Shown here piece after piece: positions 9,236 through 17,050 of a stretch of DNA of 42,899 bases. Numbering within the stretch: the first letter of the stretch is position 1; each line of letters starts with the position of its first letter. Made by a program: the position numbers and the translations under genes. The notes under the pieces are model-generated. The model did no database searches. It was not told the origin of the DNA and saw nothing but the letters and a program-made list of their open reading frames with translations. Source of the DNA: Candidatus Nomurabacteria bacterium (lineage in GTDB: Bacteria > Patescibacteriota > Minisyncoccia > Phycocordibacterales > UBA10002); the NCBI GenBank assembly GCA_943349725.1, contig CALQZP010000003.1, positions 1-42,899 on the forward strand, read 5' to 3'.

Positions 9236-9409
9236 ATGAAAGAAAATATATTTGAGACAATAAAAAAGATAGACGACAACGGTAAGGAGTACTGGTCTTC
9301 ACGCGAGCTTGGTGAAGTCCTAGAGTACTCTGATTATCGAAAGTTTTTGACGGTCGTAAATAAGGCTAAGATAGCCTGCGAGAACAATGGTGTGTCAGGT
9401 GGATTTTAG
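9236..9409 (+). pseudogene. remnant of a DinD-type DNA-damage-inducible protein
   Basis: A 57-codon ORF from ATG 9236 to TAG 9407-9409. It includes EYWSSRELGEVLEYSDYRKF and then AKIACENNG, which closely match the N-terminus of DinD (BRO-N/antirepressor-like) proteins: W-S-x-R-x-L-G-x-x-L-x-Y-x-x-Y-R-x-F followed by A-K-x-A-C-x-N. DinD proteins are about 270 residues, so roughly four fifths of the gene is missing and no continuation is seen downstream. It is most likely a decayed mobile-element or phage-type gene. The rest of the 9143-9449 gap holds no intact gene. Confidence 0.7.
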
Positions 9410-9449
9410 ATGAGGTTTGGGCTATACTGACGGTAATAAATAAGCTGCT

Positions 9450-9644
9450 ATGAAAGATAAATTTTTCAAATTTTACGCCAATCTTCCCTTAAACCTGCGG
9501 AGGGAGATAGTGTTAGACTTGGGTGAAGAAAAAGGTGGTCCTGTTACGTGGGAAGTTGCCTACAGAGAAATCAATGGCAATACTCCAAAAGGCGATGAGA
9601 TTTTAGAAAAATTGATAGCTCTGAAATTTATTCCAACAGAATAA
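9450..9644 (+). CDS. small conserved-looking hypothetical protein (cassette gene 1)
   Basis: Encodes 64 residues, charged and soluble, with no signal peptide. Segments such as FYANLPLNLRREIVL and PVTWEVAYREI look like a folded small domain. A -10 box TATACT lies at 9423-9428, so the transcript should start around 9435 with a short leader. The next ORF begins one base after this stop codon, and a third overlaps that one, so the three look like one operon. Function is unknown. From memory, similar small proteins recur in Parcubacteria; a database search would have to confirm this. Confidence 0.65.
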   Translation: MKDKFFKFYANLPLNLRREIVLDLGEEKGGPVTWEVAYREINGNTPKGDEILEKLIALKFIPTE

Positions 9645-9645
9645 C

Positions 9646-9879
9646 ATGACCGACCAAAAAGAAATTGATACAGAAATTATAAATCTGGTTGTTGCGCGTC
9701 TCAAGAGCATTCCTGCGGATGCGCATCTTTCTGTTGGAGGAGACGAGGCCAAGACGATGAACTCGCAAGATTTGATTGCGGAAGTGAGGCAACAAAGTGA
9801 GATTGGGAAACAAATCGTGGAAAGCCAGTTATTTTTTCTCCGTTCTCTTGGAGACTTACCCATTGAAAGCAATGCGTAG
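9646..9879 (+). CDS. small hypothetical protein (cassette gene 2)
   Basis: Encodes 77 residues, acidic and predicted mostly helical. It contains ARLKSIPADAHLSVGG, then DLIAEV and a C-terminal helix with EIGKQIVESQLFFLRSL. No catalytic motif is visible, so an adaptor, sensor or inhibitor role is conceivable. The start is 1 nt after the previous stop. Its last 8 bases overlap the start of the caspase-like gene (ATG at 9872), which implies translational coupling with the protease. That coupling is the best clue that it acts together with the protease. Confidence 0.65.
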   Translation: MTDQKEIDTEIINLVVARLKSIPADAHLSVGGDEAKTMNSQDLIAEVRQQSEIGKQIVESQLFFLRSLGDLPIESNA

Positions 9880-10507
9880 TATTCTCATCACCAGGCCTCG
9901 TTATGAGTCTGCCACACATTATCTGTATCATTGGTCGGCGCTTTTGGTTCAGGTGGCACGGAGCGGCGGGAATAAAATCTTTGACTTGGAAAAGAAACGG
10001 GCTTCTCGAAAAAACGTAGAAAGCTATTTGGGTAAAAGAAAACCATCTGTTGTGATATTTAACGGTCACGGCGATACCCATTCTGTTGCGGGCCAAGACG
10101 GAGAAGAGTTAATAGTTTCGGGGCAAAATGCTGATTTACTCAAGGGCTGTGTCGTATTTATCAGGGCTTGTAGCGCGGGCAAGGTGCTTGGTCTTGAAAT
10201 AATGAAGCTCGGAGGTACATCCTTTATCGGTTACAAGGAACCTTTTCGGTTTTACAGCAATGAGAAGGAATATCTTAGCAAACCCTTGGAAGACGATTAT
10301 GCCCGCCCGTTCTTTGAAGCATCTAATCAGGTTGGTGTATCTCTCATAAAAGGTAAAACAGCGAAAGAGGCTGATGAAAATAGTAGAAAAGTATACAGAA
10401 AAATCATCTCTCGTTTACTCACGAGTAATGCCTCAAACTCCTTTGTTATACCAGACTTACTATGGAATATGCACCATCAAGTGTGCTATCAGAAAGAAGA
10501 GAAATAG
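9872..10507 (+). CDS. caspase-like (clan CD) cysteine peptidase homologue (cassette gene 3)
   Basis: Encodes 211 residues. VVIFNGHGD (His66) and VVFIRACSAGK (Cys100) follow hydrophobic beta-strand-like segments. This is the His-Gly...Cys dyad pattern of caspase/metacaspase/CHAT-type clan CD peptidases. The later GGTSFIGYKEPF also fits that fold. The start at ATG 9872 is chosen because it overlaps the upstream stop by 8 nt; the frame continues 25 codons further upstream but inside the previous gene. No secretion signal is present, so it should be cytoplasmic. Prokaryotic caspase-like proteins are frequently effectors in defence or cell-death systems. Here it is the third gene of a compact cassette and its trigger is unknown. 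Confidence 0.7.
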   Translation: MRSILITRPRYESATHYLYHWSALLVQVARSGGNKIFDLEKKRASRKNVESYLGKRKPSVVIFNGHGDTHSVAGQDGEELIVSGQNADLLKGCVVFIRACSAGKVLGLEIMKLGGTSFIGYKEPFRFYSNEKEYLSKPLEDDYARPFFEASNQVGVSLIKGKTAKEADENSRKVYRKIISRLLTSNASNSFVIPDLLWNMHHQVCYQKEEK

Positions 10508-10551
10508 CTACACACGTCCTGGTTACATGTATACTGCCTCAAATCTGGTAC

Positions 10552-10637
10552 ACAAAAAGAAAAGGCCGCGAAGCGCGACCTTTTCGATGGGTTTGCCACT
10601 CTACGGAAAATGCCATACAGGCTGACATTTTCTAATG
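10552..10637 (-). ncRNA. candidate minus-strand small RNA with its own promoter and terminator
   Basis: On the minus strand TTGATT (10671-10666), a 16-nt spacer and TACACT (10649-10644) form a promoter. The predicted RNA of about 85 nt folds into a hairpin with GAAAAT/ATTTTC arms (about 10602-10630). It ends in a second hairpin (10560-10584) followed by a T-rich tail on this strand (TTTTCTTTTTG). The terminator's T-tract exists only in the minus direction, although both flanking genes are on the plus strand. No ORF of note lies within. Function unknown. Confidence 0.4.
10560..10584 (-). terminator. intrinsic terminator facing the minus strand
   Basis: Arms AAAAGGCCGCG and CGCGACCTTTT (one mismatch) enclose AAG. 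On the minus strand the stem is followed by a T-rich stretch; on the plus strand it is followed by CGATGGG. It may also help end the caspase-like operon, but its orientation fits minus-strand transcription. Confidence 0.6.
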
Positions 10638-10703
10638 CGATATAGTGTAGCAAAAGCAAGTTGTAAATCAATAGGCGAATGTGAATGACTTTTTATAACA
10701 ACT

Positions 10704-12440
10704 ATGTCAACACCCGTAGAACAAATCAAAGAGCGATTGGGGATTGCCGATGTGGTCGGCTCCTATATAAAGCTTGACCGCTCGGGAAGCTCGCTCAAGG
10801 GCAAATGCCCGTTCCACAACGAAAAGACTCCGTCTTTTTTCGTCTCGCCTGCTCGCTCCTCGTACTATTGTTTTGGGTGCCAGGCAAAAGGTGACATCTT
10901 CACCTTTGTGCAGGAGTTTGAAGGTCTGGACTTTATCGGGGCGCTTCGCGTGCTAGCACAGCGCGCGGGCGTAACGCTCACGAAGATTGACCCGAAGGTG
11001 CGTAGCGAATACGCGCGCCTGTATCTTTGTCTTGAAAAAGCGACACGGTTTTACGAGCAGAAACTTCAGGATACTCCCGAAGCCAAAAGCTATCTTGACG
11101 GACGCGGACTTTTGCCCGAAACGATAAAGGTGTGGCGCATTGGGTTTGCACCAAACGACTGGCGACAGCTTTTTGATTACCTCACTAAAGAAGGATTTAC
11201 CCCGGAAGAAATGGGGAAGGTTGGCCTCATAAAACGGGCCGAACCAAACGCGCAACATCAGGGAGCGCGATTTTATGACGCGTTTCGTGGACGCGTAATG
11301 TTTCCGATACGCGACAGCGCATCGCGGGTGATTGCATTTTCTGCGCGCATTTTGCCGTCACTTGATGATGGGAAAAGTGGGAAGTACATCAACTCTCCCG
11401 AGACGATTCTCTTCAGTAAATCCCACACACTCTACGGCTTTGACCGGGCGAAGCTTATCATCCGTCAGAAGGACGCCACTATACTCGTGGAAGGGCAGAT
11501 GGACATCCTTATGGCGCATCAAGCAGGCTTTGAGAATACTGTCGCTTCGTCGGGCACCGCGCTCACGGAAGAACAACTCGTTCGACTTAAGCGTCTTTCG
11601 GAAAATCTGCTCATTTCTTTTGACTCGGACAGCGCCGGGGTACGCGCGAGTGAGCGCGCTATCCGGCTTGCGCTGGCGCTCGGCATGAATGTGAAAGTTA
11701 TCGCAATTGGCGCAGGTAAGGACCCTGCCGAGCTCATCCAAAAAGACCTACCTGCGTGGGAGAAGGCAGTATCCGGAGCGAAACATGTCATTGATTTTCT
11801 TTTGGACGGTTTACTCGCGTCGGCAAAAGAGGGGAGAGAGCGAGCTCTGGCGATTGAAAAGACGCTTCTTCCGTTTCTCCGTTCACTTACTTCAAGTGTG
11901 GAGCAGTCGCATTTCATAAAAGTGATAGCAGAGAAGAGCGGACTTCGCGAAGATGCGCTCTGGGAATCGTTTAAAAAGCTCGCACCTGCGGTGCAGGAGA
12001 AAGAGGTTCAGGAACCTAGGAAGGCTACTCCTCCCACGCACGCAAACACACTTGAACGAAGAGTTTTCTGTATTTACTTACTCGCGGAATCCAAAAGGGA
12101 TGCGACACTCCTCTCTCGATTGGAAACTGATTTGCTCCGTATTTTTGGACAAGAGCTTCTGAATAAAAAGCAGGAACATTACCGAGCGCTACAGGATGTC
12201 CTTCTTTTGGAGGCCGAGGCACTCTACGGCATCGGTGTACCGAGTCCCGGTGAAGAGCAAGAGCTTCTGCGCCACCTTGAAGAAGGACATCTCACTGCGC
12301 TTCTCTCGGAAAAGATGGACACACTCATCGTCGCCGAGCGGGAAGGGAAGAAGGAAGAGGCACAAAGGTTGCTTGCTGAATGTAAAGAACTTACCCAGAA
12401 ATTGGCTACACTTAAATCCCATCGATTCAGTCCCCAATAA
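10704..12440 (+). CDS. dnaG: DNA primase
   Basis: Encodes 578 residues. The N-terminal CHC2 zinc-binding domain reads CPFHNEKTPSFFVS...YYCFGC at about residues 35-59. The RNA polymerase basic region follows, then a TOPRIM core with EGQMDILMAHQAG near 262 and FDSDSAG near 305. The C-terminal 150 residues are helical, as expected for the helicase-binding domain. It makes RNA primers for DnaB-driven replication forks. rpoD follows after about 150 bp, the familiar dnaG-rpoD pairing. The ATG lies 4 nt after a TATAAC hexamer, so the real promoter may lie further upstream. Confidence 0.97.
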   Translation: MSTPVEQIKERLGIADVVGSYIKLDRSGSSLKGKCPFHNEKTPSFFVSPARSSYYCFGCQAKGDIFTFVQEFEGLDFIGALRVLAQRAGVTLTKIDPKVRSEYARLYLCLEKATRFYEQKLQDTPEAKSYLDGRGLLPETIKVWRIGFAPNDWRQLFDYLTKEGFTPEEMGKVGLIKRAEPNAQHQGARFYDAFRGRVMFPIRDSASRVIAFSARILPSLDDGKSGKYINSPETILFSKSHTLYGFDRAKLIIRQKDATILVEGQMDILMAHQAGFENTVASSGTALTEEQLVRLKRLSENLLISFDSDSAGVRASERAIRLALALGMNVKVIAIGAGKDPAELIQKDLPAWEKAVSGAKHVIDFLLDGLLASAKEGRERALAIEKTLLPFLRSLTSSVEQSHFIKVIAEKSGLREDALWESFKKLAPAVQEKEVQEPRKATPPTHANTLERRVFCIYLLAESKRDATLLSRLETDLLRIFGQELLNKKQEHYRALQDVLLLEAEALYGIGVPSPGEEQELLRHLEEGHLTALLSEKMDTLIVAEREGKKEEAQRLLAECKELTQKLATLKSHRFSPQ

Positions 12441-12550
12441 CCAAGGAACAATATCCAAACAAGAATTGATAAACCAATCCGCAAATTTGGAAGTTTGTAC
12501 TTGAAGTTTGTTTGGCTATGGTATCTTGGTGTTTGGATATTGACTCAAAT
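12441..12550. repeat. heptad-type array between dnaG and rpoD
   Basis: The left part contains AATATCCAAAC and the right part GTTTGGATATT, which are perfect inverted copies. Between them run degenerate TTTGGAAG/TTTGTAC/TTGAAG words spaced about 7 bp apart. It belongs to the same class as the other intergenic heptad arrays. No gene is seen. Confidence 0.55.
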
Positions 12551-12551
12551 C

Positions 12552-12579
12552 TTGTCTTTAAGCCATTTTTAGCTATAAT
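12552..12579 (+). promoter_or_regulatory. rpoD promoter giving a near-leaderless mRNA
   Basis: TTGTCT (12552-12557), a 16-nt spacer and TATAAT (12574-12579). Only 9 nt separate the -10 box from the ATG at 12589, so transcription should begin about 2-3 nt before the start codon. Confidence 0.65.
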
Positions 12580-12588
12580 ACTGCCACT

Positions 12589-13800
12589 ATGCCTAAAGTA
12601 AAAAAAGCCCTAAAGAAGGGCTCCAAAGTCGTGAAAAAGAAGAAGGTATCTGCCCCCAAGGCATCCAAGAAGCGACCCGCCCCAAAGAAGGCTCCTCCGG
12701 TTACGGAGAAAATGGCTCGAGGAAAGGAACGCAACATACGTGCCGAGCGCCTTATCGCAAAGGGTAAGGGGCGCGGATTCATTACGTATAGCGACATTCT
12801 GAAAGAATTTCCTACGATTGAAGAAGATGTTAGTTTCCTTGATGAACTTTACGCTAAGTTTCAAACGGCGGGTATTGATGTACTCGAAGGGGGGAACATG
12901 CTCGATAAAGAGGTTGAAGAGCCTCATGGTAAGAAGAATGTGTACCTTGGAAAGAGCAGTGATGCTTCCTACGACTCCATTCAGATGTACCTCAAGGAAA
13001 TCGGCCAGTATCCGCTCATCAACGGTAAGGATGAGAAAGAACTTGCTAAGCGCATTCAGGCAGGGGATATGGAGGCCAAGAATCTTCTCGCGCGCGCGAA
13101 CCTTCGTCTTGTGGTTTCCATCGCGAAGAAATATGTCGGACGCTCGCCCGACCTCACACTCCTTGACCTTATTCAGGAAGGAAACCTTGGTCTCTTCAAG
13201 GCAGTGGATAAGTTTGATTGGACCAAAGGCTACAAGTTTTCCACCTACGCGACGTGGTGGATTCGCCAAGCCATCACTCGCGCGCTTGCCGACCAGTCGC
13301 GTACCATTCGCGTACCGGTGCATATGGTGGAAACAATTGCCAAATACAAACAGGTGGTTCGCCGATTGTCGCAAGACCTCGGTCGTGACCCGCTTCCCGA
13401 AGAAATCGGCGTTGAAATGGGTATTGATACCGACAAGGTCTACCAGATTGAGAAAATTGACCAGGACACGGTTTCGCTTGAAAGCCCTGTGGGTGATGAA
13501 GGTGATGATGGCAAGAGCACCCTGGGCGACTTTTTGCATGACGATAAGATCCTTTCACCCGATCAGGAGTCTTCACGGCGTATTTTGGGCGACCAGGTAA
13601 AAGAGATTTTGAATGAGCTTTCGGAAAAGGAACGCAAGATTTTGGAGCTTCGCCACGGACTTCTAGACGGCGTAACGCACACCCTTGAAGAGGTGGGACA
13701 GAAATTCGGCGTCACTCGTGAACGCATCCGCCAGATTGAGGCGAAGGCACACGAACGCATCCGCCAGCACGAGAAGGCGAAGAAACTCCAAGGATATTAG
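12589..13800 (+). CDS. rpoD: primary sigma factor RpoD (sigma-70)
   Basis: Encodes 403 residues. A very Lys-rich N-terminal tail of about 40 residues (KVKKALKKGSKVVKKKK) precedes a reduced region 1. Region 1.2 shows SIQMYLKEIGQYPLI. Region 2 shows NLRLVVSIAKKYVG, then DLIQEGNLGLFKAVDKFDW and STYATWWIRQAITRALADQ for -10 recognition and melting. Region 3 follows. Region 4 ends in LEEVGQKFGVTRERIRQIEAKA, the -35-binding helix-turn-helix. It directs RNA polymerase to housekeeping promoters, consistent with the TTGACA/TATAAT boxes in this window. The basic tail is unlike the acidic region 1.1 of E. coli sigma-70. Confidence 0.96.
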   Translation: MPKVKKALKKGSKVVKKKKVSAPKASKKRPAPKKAPPVTEKMARGKERNIRAERLIAKGKGRGFITYSDILKEFPTIEEDVSFLDELYAKFQTAGIDVLEGGNMLDKEVEEPHGKKNVYLGKSSDASYDSIQMYLKEIGQYPLINGKDEKELAKRIQAGDMEAKNLLARANLRLVVSIAKKYVGRSPDLTLLDLIQEGNLGLFKAVDKFDWTKGYKFSTYATWWIRQAITRALADQSRTIRVPVHMVETIAKYKQVVRRLSQDLGRDPLPEEIGVEMGIDTDKVYQIEKIDQDTVSLESPVGDEGDDGKSTLGDFLHDDKILSPDQESSRRILGDQVKEILNELSEKERKILELRHGLLDGVTHTLEEVGQKFGVTRERIRQIEAKAHERIRQHEKAKKLQGY

Positions 13801-13802
13801 GA

Positions 13803-13838
13803 CTAGGCGCTAGGTAAGAAGGCGCTAGGCTCTAGGAA
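13803..13838. repeat. CTAGGCN heptad array after rpoD
   Basis: Heptads CTAGGCG and CTAGGTA, a short irregular stretch, then CTAGGCT and CTAGGAA, starting 2 nt after the rpoD stop. The same word (CTAGGCG, CTAGGCT) reappears at 39784-39889 before the FtsB-like gene. Confidence 0.7.
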
Positions 13839-13854
13839 GACAAAAAGAAAAAAA

Positions 13855-13879
13855 ACGGCTCCGTCTTTGGCGGAGCCGT
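13855..13879 (-). terminator. hairpin with a T-tract only on the minus strand
   Basis: Perfect 9-bp arms ACGGCTCCG and CGGAGCCGT. On the minus strand the stem runs straight into a long T-rich tail; on the plus strand no T-run follows. Both neighbouring genes are on the plus strand. The rest of the gap to 14037 contains an imperfect CTATA/TATAG inverted repeat and no ATG-started ORF on the minus strand. A minus-strand RNA is possible but its promoter is weak. Confidence 0.5.
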
Positions 13880-14025
13880 GTTCGTGGTGGCTGGATAAAA
13901 AAACTACTCCTGCCTTGTAATGGCTATAAGCTACTGGGATCACCTATAGCTGTTTCGTTCGGTCGAAATGGAAACGCAAAGCCGTTTTCGCTTCTCCCCC
14001 ACTAACAGCTATAAACTTCTTTTGG

Positions 14026-14031
14026 TATACT
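14026..14031 (+). promoter_or_regulatory. -10 box for a leaderless helicase-nuclease mRNA
   Basis: TATACT ends 6 nt before the ATG at 14038, so transcription would start at the start codon itself. The -35 region is weak. Confidence 0.5.
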
Positions 14032-14037
14032 CTCCAA

Positions 14038-16959
14038 ATGTCAGACGTTGAATTTACCAAACTCTATAACAACCTCAACCCACAGCAGAAAGAGGCGGTG
14101 GATACGATTGAGGGGCCAGTGATGGTGATTGCGGGTCCGGGGACGGGGAAGACGACGGTGCTGACGCTCCGTATAGCGCAAATCTTGCGAAAGACCGACA
14201 CGCCTCCGTCGGGGATTTTGGCGATTACCTACACCGAGGCGGGAGTGAAAGCGATGCGACAGAAGCTCCGCGCCCTTATGGGTTCACGCGCGGATGAAGT
14301 AGGATTGCATACCTTTCACGGCTTTGCGGCGGGAATACTCTCGGAGCACAAAGACCACTTTCCGCATCTTGATAGAACGACACAGATGACCGACATTGAC
14401 GCGGAGAGTTTTATTCGGGAGATTCTCAAAGATGAGCGATTCGCATCACTTCGGCCGTTTGGTAATCCGGAAATGTATGTTTCCAAAATTGTGGGAGCTA
14501 TCAGCGAGGCGAAACGCGAGGCGCAAACGTCGGAGATGGTGCGACTCTACGCGCATGCGGAAATAAAAAGCATCAAGGCCGACCCCGAGTCTATTTCTTC
14601 TCGCGGACCGACCAAGGGTAAACTAAAGGCAGAGGCCGAAAAGCAGATAGAAAAATGCGGGAAGACTATTCTCTTTGCGGATGTGTACGGGGCCTACGAG
14701 GCTAAGAAGCGCGCAGAAAAGCGAATAGATTTTGACGACCTCATTATTGAACTTCTTTCCGCGCTTCAGAATGATTCGCTCCTCCTCCGTCTTTTGCAGG
14801 AAAAGTTTCTGTACATTCTTATTGACGAACATCAGGATACGAACGACTCGCAGAACTTGCTTATTCGTCTCCTTGCCGATTTCTTTGATAGCCCAAATCT
14901 CTTCGTTGTGGGTGATGAAAAGCAAGCCATCTTTCGTTTCCAAGGTGCTTCGGTGGAGAACTTTCTGCGGTTTAAAAACGCGTGGAAGGATATGAAGACC
15001 ATTCCGCTTGAGAAGAATTATCGTTCGCATCAGCACCTTCTTGATGGCGCATTTTCACTTATAGAACATAATTACGGAGAGGGCGAGCACGCGCATCTTC
15101 GGGTGAAGCTTATAGCGGAGGGCGCCCACACACCAAAGCCAGTTGAGCTCGTGCAGGGAACCGATAGCACGACATTGCGTTTTTTGGGTGAGGAAATTCG
15201 AGAGATTCTCAAAAACGAAGCGGAGAGTACTGTCGCCATTATCACCAAGACCAACCGTGATCTGGAACGAGTGATTCGTTTTTTGGAGCGAGAAGACATT
15301 CCTGTCGCATCCGAACGCAAAATAAATATCTTTAATCACCCCGCAGGCAATCTCTTTTTTACACTGGTGGAGTATCTTGCCGATAGCACGAATGCCGAGG
15401 CGCTGGCGAAGACCATTATGGGAGGACTCTGGGGGCTTCCGTTTGAAAATGCGATTGTGTGTATGCAGGCACTTCGTAGTGGCAAACACGGAGTTGCGGA
15501 AAGTATCCCCGCGCTTCGGCATATTCGCAATAAACTCTCGGGTGACGGAGTACTGGAGTTTTTACTTTTTGCCGGTACTGCTTCGGGTTTTGTAGGGCTC
15601 ATTACGAGCGACCATGGAAGTGTGGAGGTCTGGCGAGGTATTGTAGAACTTTCCGAATATCTTATTCGTGAAGGCGATATTAGCGACCCGCGGGAGCTTC
15701 TACGGCAACTCCTTGCCTACAAAGCTTCTGCGGAAGAGCGGAGCATCAAGATAAGTGTTGGTACGCCCGAACTTCGGGTTCGCGCGATGACCGCGCACGG
15801 CAGTAAGGGTCTTGAGTTTGACTATGTGTTTTTGCCGTTCGCAACCGAGAGCTCGTGGATAGGCAGGGCGCGCGGCGAATATTTTACGCTTCCCCGAAAG
15901 GAGAAAACAGATGGTGATGATGTCAAAGACGCACGTCGGCTCTTCTACGTGGCGCTTACGCGTGCGAAGAAACATGCGGTACTGCTTTCCCCCGAAAGCT
16001 CTGCCGGAGGAAAGGTACAAACCCCCCTTCGGTTTTTGGAGGAGCTTGACGGTGCATACGTAAAGAAAGTGGTGCTTCCGCAAGAAACTGAAGACATTCT
16101 AGAAACCTCGCGTAAGGCGGGGAAAGTGTCGGACTTCGCGCAGAAAATTAACGACCTCGCAAAGACGGTGCTCCTTGAGAAAGGGCTTTCCGTGACCGCG
16201 CTCAATCACTTTCTATCCTGTCCGAGTCGGTTTATCTATCAGAGTATTTTGAAACTTCCACAGGCTCCGGCTCCGCTTCCGGAAAAGGGAATTGCCGTAC
16301 ATGAAGCGTTTGCGAATATTTGGAGCGAGAAGGAGCCTCGTGCTGAAAAGGTGCTTCCGGTGTTTAAAGATTCCATTTCCGCTTACTTTGAGCGGTCACT
16401 TCTTCCTGTTTTTGAAAAGGAGGCGGTCAAGAAGGAGCTTTTTGAGGATGCTCCGGTTATTGCGAGAGAACTTCAAAACCACTTTATCGGAAATGCCCTC
16501 GTGGAGTCGTGGAGCGAGTCACAGTTTGAAGGTAGCTATGAGAGCAAACCCGTCAGCATTCCCATTCACGGCAAGCTGGACGCGGTGCAGGAAAAAGGTG
16601 ATGAGGTGTTCGTGTTTGACTACAAAACTAAGGAAGCGATGTCGGTTAAGGAAATAAAAGGGGAAACGAAATCATCAAACGGCGATTATTTTAGACAGCT
16701 CGTCTTTTACAAACTGCTTTTAGAGAATGACCCAAGGTATAAAAACAAAACCATTATCCCGTCACTGGTGTTCGCGATACCGGACCGAAAAGGGAAGTGT
16801 GATATCGTTTCGCTACCTATCACGAGCGAGGACATCTTGTCGGTCAAACAAAACATTCAAAGTCTGATTGACTCTGTCTGGTCGGGGCATATTATGACCG
16901 ACTATTGTGACGAACCTGACTGCGAGTGGTGCAAGTTGAAAAAAGTAAGTAGCTCGTAA
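14038..16959 (+). CDS. UvrD/PcrA-family helicase fused to a PD-(D/E)XK nuclease with an Fe-S cluster motif
   Basis: Encodes 973 residues. The SF1A helicase part has motif I AGPGTGKTT (about 31-39), motif II LIDEHQDTND (about 261), motif III VVGDEKQAIFRFQGA (about 291) and motif VI ALTRAKKHAVLLS (about 637). The C-terminal third carries a RecB-type nuclease signature, GKLDAV (about 845) and VFDYKTK (about 859). It is bracketed by a Cys in LSCPSRF (about 727) and a cluster CDEPDCEWC near the end, as in the Fe-S-containing nuclease domain of AddB. It probably processes DNA breaks or unwinds damaged DNA. The last residues and the stop codon lie inside a heptad array. Confidence 0.93.
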   Translation: MSDVEFTKLYNNLNPQQKEAVDTIEGPVMVIAGPGTGKTTVLTLRIAQILRKTDTPPSGILAITYTEAGVKAMRQKLRALMGSRADEVGLHTFHGFAAGILSEHKDHFPHLDRTTQMTDIDAESFIREILKDERFASLRPFGNPEMYVSKIVGAISEAKREAQTSEMVRLYAHAEIKSIKADPESISSRGPTKGKLKAEAEKQIEKCGKTILFADVYGAYEAKKRAEKRIDFDDLIIELLSALQNDSLLLRLLQEKFLYILIDEHQDTNDSQNLLIRLLADFFDSPNLFVVGDEKQAIFRFQGASVENFLRFKNAWKDMKTIPLEKNYRSHQHLLDGAFSLIEHNYGEGEHAHLRVKLIAEGAHTPKPVELVQGTDSTTLRFLGEEIREILKNEAESTVAIITKTNRDLERVIRFLEREDIPVASERKINIFNHPAGNLFFTLVEYLADSTNAEALAKTIMGGLWGLPFENAIVCMQALRSGKHGVAESIPALRHIRNKLSGDGVLEFLLFAGTASGFVGLITSDHGSVEVWRGIVELSEYLIREGDISDPRELLRQLLAYKASAEERSIKISVGTPELRVRAMTAHGSKGLEFDYVFLPFATESSWIGRARGEYFTLPRKEKTDGDDVKDARRLFYVALTRAKKHAVLLSPESSAGGKVQTPLRFLEELDGAYVKKVVLPQETEDILETSRKAGKVSDFAQKINDLAKTVLLEKGLSVTALNHFLSCPSRFIYQSILKLPQAPAPLPEKGIAVHEAFANIWSEKEPRAEKVLPVFKDSISAYFERSLLPVFEKEAVKKELFEDAPVIARELQNHFIGNALVESWSESQFEGSYESKPVSIPIHGKLDAVQEKGDEVFVFDYKTKEAMSVKEIKGETKSSNGDYFRQLVFYKLLLENDPRYKNKTIIPSLVFAIPDRKGKCDIVSLPITSEDILSVKQNIQSLIDSVWSGHIMTDYCDEPDCEWCKLKKVSSS

Positions 16960-17050
16960 AAAGTAGTAAGTAGAAAGAAAAACCCGCCCGAGGATACGAG
17001 CGGGTTTTTCTTTGTATAATTCTTAAATCCTAAATCCTACTTCTTAAATC
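16943..17050. repeat. facing heptad arrays at the convergent gene ends
   Basis: TAGCTCG, TAAAAAG and two further heptads run over the helicase stop codon (16943-16977). On the other side of the terminator, TTAAATC, CTAAATC and two more (17023-17050) run up to and into the stop of the minus-strand DsbA-like gene. The two arrays are roughly reverse-complementary. Confidence 0.75.
16982..17010. terminator. bidirectional intrinsic terminator between convergent genes
   Basis: ACCCGCCCG and CGAGCGGGT (one mismatch) enclose AGGATA. TTTTTC follows on the plus strand and GAAAAA precedes it, which gives a T-tract on the minus strand too. It serves both the helicase-nuclease gene and the convergent DsbA-like gene. 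Confidence 0.85.
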
